Assembly (NCBI GenBank): GCA_965221345.1
Contig: CBDCSD010000001.1
Coordinates: 992,001 to 1,056,000 of the forward strand
Direction: 5' to 3'
DNA from: Bin5 sp965221345
Lineage (GTDB): Bacteria; Chloroflexota; Anaerolineae; Caldilineales; Caldilineaceae
DNA: 64,000 nt
Shown here: positions 60,493 to 64,000 of the stretch, one piece after another
Layout of the letters: every line of letters begins with the position of its first letter
Position numbering within the stretch: the stretch's first letter is position 1
The notes under the pieces: model-generated
What the model was told of the DNA's origin: nothing
Database searches by the model: none
What the model saw: the letters and a program-made list of their open reading frames with translations, nothing else
Position numbers and translations under genes: made by a program

Positions 60493-61827
60493 TTAACTTA
60501 CAAGACGGCGGAATGGCTCCTGTTTCAGGTCGCAGACCAGCAGGCTGTCTATGTCATCGGATTCGAGGCCTGCTCTGATCACATCGAACGCTTCAGATGC
60601 CGCCTCAGCGGTCTGGCGAATATCCTCATCGGTGTGTGCCATGTTGAGGCTGAAACCCATGGGGCAATGAACCCCGCGCCGCGCCATCTCCTGGATAAAC
60701 AAGGTACTGACCTTGGCGCGCAACGTTTCGTCAGGCAAGGAGAGGGTGAGGTTCGGGTGTGTATGCAAACCCGTAAACTCGCCGGAGAGGCCGGCGGCCT
60801 CGATGCTCCCGTTCAGTGCACGGCGCAGTTTCTCGCCGGTTTCCAGAAAAAAGGCCGCGGAGTTTCGCCGTTTCAGTTCGCGAATCGTGGTGATGGCGGC
60901 GGCCAAACCGATATTGTCGCTCCAATAGGAACTGGATACGAACATGCGGCTTGCCGGCTCCATCACCTCCCGTGAACCCACGACCGCCCCCATCGGGTAC
61001 CCGTTCGACATCGCCTTGGCAAGGACAGTCATGTCCGGCGTAATCCCCAGGTAATCCTGTACGCCGCCCACAGAGAGGCGCCAGCCACAGGAGACCTCGT
61101 CGAAGATCAGGATCGCGCCGTGCGCATGGGCAAGTTTCTTGACACCTTCGAGGAAACCTGGCTCTGGCAGCGAGGAGCGGAGCGGCTCCATCATTACGGC
61201 CGCGACCTCCCCAGCATGTTCATCCAACAGATGCCCCAACGCCTCCAGATCGCCGTATGGGAAAGGAATTACGGTGCCGGCCAACACCTTTGGGACCCCA
61301 ATCGGCTCGATGCCGGCAAACGGAAACTCGCCGGTAACGGGGTCAGCTTCGTAGTTTGCCGCCTGATACCAGTCGTGCCAACCGTGGTAGCCGCAGAAGA
61401 TGATCTTGTCGCGGCCGGTCGTACCCCTGGCAATGCGCGCGGCGGCAGCACAAGCCTCCCCGCCCCCCTTCGTGTAGCGGACCATTTCGGCGCTCGGAAT
61501 CGTATCCACCAACTCTTCGGCCAGCTCGATCTCCAGGGGGCTGTTCAACGAGTAGAGGCTGCCCCGCTTGATCTGTTCCCCGACTGCCCGGTCAACCACA
61601 TCGTCGGCGTGCCCAAGAATGATAGCCCCGACAGCGCTCATCCAATCGATGTATTCATTTTCGTCAACATCGATGAAGCGGGAGCCCTTGGCGCTCTGTG
61701 CATAGACGGGGCTGATGCCACTGGCATAGCGGCTCGCCCGCCGGCTTATCAGCTGCGTCCGACCTGGGATCAGTTCACCGGCGCGTTCGTAGATCTCATA
61801 GGAACGGGTTACAGCATAATCGGACAT
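60493..61827 (-). CDS. Class III aminotransferase, glutamate-1-semialdehyde aminomutase-like
   Basis: A 444-residue PLP enzyme; AAGGAGG lies six bases before ATG 61827, which is preferred over an in-frame GTG at 61833. The PLP Lys is in LAKAMSNGYPMGAVVG, with FDEVSCGW supplying the ring-binding Asp. The segment DENEYIDWMSAVGAIILGHA is typical of the HemL branch. Canonical HemL has a SGTEA motif, and here the corresponding segment reads TKGGGEACAAAARIARG. Its context with GH172 and transport genes suggests an amino-sugar or amino-acid catabolite aminotransferase rather than tetrapyrrole synthesis. The GH172 gene lies just upstream. Confidence 0.88.
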   Translation of the reverse strand: MSDYAVTRSYEIYERAGELIPGRTQLISRRASRYASGISPVYAQSAKGSRFIDVDENEYIDWMSAVGAIILGHADDVVDRAVGEQIKRGSLYSLNSPLEIELAEELVDTIPSAEMVRYTKGGGEACAAAARIARGTTGRDKIIFCGYHGWHDWYQAANYEADPVTGEFPFAGIEPIGVPKVLAGTVIPFPYGDLEALGHLLDEHAGEVAAVMMEPLRSSLPEPGFLEGVKKLAHAHGAILIFDEVSCGWRLSVGGVQDYLGITPDMTVLAKAMSNGYPMGAVVGSREVMEPASRMFVSSSYWSDNIGLAAAITTIRELKRRNSAAFFLETGEKLRRALNGSIEAAGLSGEFTGLHTHPNLTLSLPDETLRAKVSTLFIQEMARRGVHCPMGFSLNMAHTDEDIRQTAEAASEAFDVIRAGLESDDIDSLLVCDLKQEPFRRLVS

Positions 61828-61894
61828 GGACACCCTCCTTTGCCAACTGTTGATTGCAGCGGGGACGATTCATCGAAATCGATCAACCAACTCT

Positions 61895-63448
61895 TCAGTC
61901 GGTCCAGTCGTCGGCCGACGGCTGCAGCAGAGTCCCGTCAGGCAGGCGGGCCGCAAACGCGAAACACCATGCCCCCCAACTCAGACTGCGGTGATTGTTA
62001 AGTTTAAGAGCGATTCTGTTGCGGCCCCGTTTCAACGTCACTGTCACTTGTCGGGAGTCGAAAAAGCGGTGATGCGTGCGCGCCAACACCGTCTGATCGT
62101 TCAGCTTGACGATCAGATCATCGTCCCAGGCGAACTGCAAAACAGCCTGCGTGTCCACCGGGCTTTCCAACCAGGCCAGTGCGCAGGCCGCCGCCGGCCA
62201 TGTGCGCGCGGCCTCCTTGTTGTCAGGCCGGAACACGTGGCCGAAATCGATAAAGCCATCGATCGCACTGCGCCGCACCCAACGCGCAATATGCTGTTCA
62301 GGCTTGATGTCGGACGGCTGGCGCCACGGCGACGCCTCTTCAAAGCCGCCGTCCCACGTCGCGCTGGGATCGAAGGTCTTCTCAGCCTCCAGCTCTGCGG
62401 ACATCGCCTGCCCATTCTCATCCTCGAACGGTCCGCACAACCACCAGCTGCCCGTCGTCTTCAAGGGCAGATCATACGAGCCGCGGCGCAGCTCAAGCTC
62501 CGGCTCTCCCGTTCGCAGCGTCAAGCCACTGATCGAGGCCGGTTCCACCAAATCCCACGAGGGCATGCGGAAAAAGGGGCGATGCGGTTCGGTCTGATAC
62601 CAGTAGGCTGTGCTGCAAATGTCGTTGCCCACGCTCCCAAAACGGAAATGCAGATGTTGACTGAACGGAACGGCGTCTGTTTCAAAGAAGCGGTAGGCTG
62701 CCAGACTATGGTAGGCTCTGGCCGGGCCAAGGTCTTCATGCACGTAATAGGGCATGCCCTGGTAAAGACTCGTATCGGGCTTGTGCAGCACGCCCCCGCC
62801 TCCGACGCCAAAGGTGTCCTCTCCGCCGCTGCCGCGCAGGAAGGCCGGATCCTTCTCACCATCGATATAGATATTGTCGGCTCCCCCGTGGGACCAGCGG
62901 GCCGCATCATCGCGAACCCGCACACCATAGGTAAAGCCCAGGAGCCTCCCCTCTCCCTCCGCGTCGAGCACGAGATAATCCTCGCCAAATGCTTCGCATG
63001 GGTACTCACGCCGCCACTGCGCATGGAACCTGAGCGGCTCTTCGAGTGTGCCTTCAGGATATTCGTGCCATTCGATGTGCCAGAAGAGGTCCAGCCCCTC
63101 CGGGCTGACTTCAACCTCTATCCGGGCCTGTGACGAAAATGGCATCGGAAAGAAACTCGTGTACGTGTCCTGATCCGAAGTGGCGAGATAGAGGCTGTTG
63201 ATGGGGTACATGACCACCCCGTGGCACAGCCCGAAAAAGTCCCCGATCGGCGACTCGACGCTGGGCTCCTCTTCGCCGTCCCAGTAGATCCGCAGTATCG
63301 CACGGCGGTTAAGCCGCGTTCCCATCCAGATGCGTTGAATGCAACCGGGACCTTCCAATGTTGCCAGTTCGATCCGCTCGCCTTTGACTTCCGGAATCGT
63401 AGCCAGAATCCGCCTCGGTTTGAATGTTTTGGGAAGTTGTAGATCCAT
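61895..63448 (-). CDS. GH172/DUF2961-family glycoside hydrolase
   Basis: A 517-residue protein. The N-terminal half matches the DUF2961 (GH172) jelly-roll: GERIELATLEGPGCIQRIWM, then NIYIDGEKDPAFLRG and GSGGEDTFG, where Glu210 corresponds to the catalytic-site GTGTED-type motif. Residues about 350-517 form a second beta domain with LKRGRNRIALKLNNH, as in accessory sandwich modules. GH172 enzymes act on alpha-fructofuranosides or alpha-D-arabinofuranosides. There is no signal peptide, so it should act inside the cell on imported glycans. It follows an ABC ATPase gene by 39 bases and precedes the aminotransferase. Confidence 0.85.
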   Translation of the reverse strand: MDLQLPKTFKPRRILATIPEVKGERIELATLEGPGCIQRIWMGTRLNRRAILRIYWDGEEEPSVESPIGDFFGLCHGVVMYPINSLYLATSDQDTYTSFFPMPFSSQARIEVEVSPEGLDLFWHIEWHEYPEGTLEEPLRFHAQWRREYPCEAFGEDYLVLDAEGEGRLLGFTYGVRVRDDAARWSHGGADNIYIDGEKDPAFLRGSGGEDTFGVGGGGVLHKPDTSLYQGMPYYVHEDLGPARAYHSLAAYRFFETDAVPFSQHLHFRFGSVGNDICSTAYWYQTEPHRPFFRMPSWDLVEPASISGLTLRTGEPELELRRGSYDLPLKTTGSWWLCGPFEDENGQAMSAELEAEKTFDPSATWDGGFEEASPWRQPSDIKPEQHIARWVRRSAIDGFIDFGHVFRPDNKEAARTWPAAACALAWLESPVDTQAVLQFAWDDDLIVKLNDQTVLARTHHRFFDSRQVTVTLKRGRNRIALKLNNHRSLSWGAWCFAFAARLPDGTLLQPSADDWTD

Positions 63449-63487
63449 AGTTTTCGCCTGCCTCGAACTGAATGACTGCGTCTTCTC

Positions 63488-64000
63488 TCAATCGACTCTG
63501 TCGACACCTGAAAGGGTCAACTCTTCCTGGAAGTGGCATGCGCTCCAGTACGCCCGCCGTCCGGCCACCGGTCTCAGACGGGGTTCCTCCACCGTACAAA
63601 TCTCCTGACGATAGGGACAGCGGGTGTGAAATCGACATCCCGCCGGGGGTGCGCTGGGATCGGGAAGCTCGCCCGTAGCAATAGCGCGGCTGGATTGAAC
63701 CCCAGGGTCGGGGAGGGGAATCGAAGCGAGCAGAGCTTCCGTGTAGGGATGGACCGGCGTCGAGCAGACGGCCTTCGTGCTGCCTATCTCCACAATCTTG
63801 CCCAGGTACATCACCGCAATTCGATCACTGATGTGGCGCACCACCGCGATGTCATGGGCGATAAAGAGCATCGTCAGATCCAACTGCTGCTGAAGGTCCA
63901 TCAGCAGGTTCAGAACCTGCGACTGCACCGACACATCCAGCGCCGAGACCGGCTCATCCGCCACCAGAAATGCCGGTTCGGTTGATAGCGCCCTGGCTAT
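63488..64000 (-). CDS. Partial dipeptide-type ABC transporter ATPase, OppF/DppF-like (set 3)
   Basis: Only the C-terminal 170 residues lie in the window; the 5' end continues beyond 64000. It keeps the end of the signature helix (ARAL), Walker B FLVADEPVSALD and the switch His in FIAHD. The tail GCRFHTRCPYRQEIC is that of the oligopeptide subfamily. A third dipeptide-type ABC operon therefore probably lies to the right. Confidence 0.88.
   Translation of the reverse strand: MARALSTEPAFLVADEPVSALDVSVQSQVLNLLMDLQQQLDLTMLFIAHDIAVVRHISDRIAVMYLGKIVEIGSTKAVCSTPVHPYTEALLASIPLPDPGVQSSRAIATGELPDPSAPPAGCRFHTRCPYRQEICTVEEPRLRPVAGRRAYWSACHFQEELTLSGVDRVD

Noticed and set aside
60155..60975. Plus-strand frames in the gap at 60130-60492 and over the aminotransferase
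   Set aside because: They lack ribosome sites, and the longer frame runs into the antisense of the aminotransferase; no family features.
60493..61827. Naming the aminotransferase hemL
   Set aside because: The SGTEA-type motif is altered and the surroundings are catabolic; only a genome-wide check for another hemL would justify the name.
61826..63133. A 435-codon plus-strand frame antisense to the GH172 gene
   Set aside because: No start context or family pattern, and it mirrors the GH172 coding sequence.

Overview
The window reads as a high-GC bacterial chromosome segment, most likely from an uncultured Chloroflexota of the Caldilinea/Anaerolineae type. The reasons are Tat- and Sec-exported lipoprotein solute-binding proteins with Ala/Pro-rich linkers, an SH3b-tailed membrane protein, a CHAT protein, several PhyH dioxygenases and dispersed 7-bp-periodic repeats. 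This placement comes from gene content and was not tested with a tree. I saw no rRNA, tRNA or CRISPR array.

Positions 1-20,946 are mostly plus strand and hold central metabolism. After a partial gene and an SH3b membrane protein come a sulfatase-fold hydrolase with Thr at the nucleophile position and an Ldh2-type dehydrogenase. Next is a long glycerol/dihydroxyacetone locus: dhaK, dhaL, glpK, dhaM, an HPr protein, enzyme I and glpABC, followed by a PanE-type reductase. EI, HPr and DhaM would form a private phosphorelay that charges DhaL and DhaK, with no sugar permease beside it. Glycerol would enter through GlpK and GlpABC, dihydroxyacetone through DhaKLM, and both give dihydroxyacetone phosphate. 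A membrane protein, a CHAT caspase-like protein and a fused glycosidase-like/O-antigen-ligase-like membrane protein close this part.

Positions 21,013-25,129 hold two PhyH dioxygenases, a Gfo/Idh/MocA oxidoreductase and a luciferase-like monooxygenase.

Positions 25,175-64,000 are all minus strand and form a large uptake and catabolism island. It has two sugar-type ABC systems (binding protein plus two permeases; no ATPase for them is in the window) and two complete dipeptide-type systems (binding protein, two permeases, two ATPases). A third dipeptide-type ATPase runs off the right edge. Interleaved are six paralogous cytoplasmic proteins of a five-bladed-propeller, glycosidase-like family, a GH172/DUF2961 protein, a class III aminotransferase and two small unknown proteins. 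None of the enzymes has a signal peptide, so the likely scheme is import of intact oligosaccharides or glycoconjugates followed by breakdown inside the cell. All four binding-protein/permease junctions carry a strong inverted repeat. A McrBC restriction pair and an IS630 element interrupt the propeller genes, and a deletion scar joins the start of a binding-protein gene to the 3' part of a phyH gene.

The observations most worth following are the six-paralog propeller/ABC island, the glycosidase-like/O-antigen-ligase fusion whose nucleophile position is Arg, the Thr-type sulfatase homologue, the dedicated PTS relay, the repeated junction hairpins, and two families of small repeats that sit inside reading frames.
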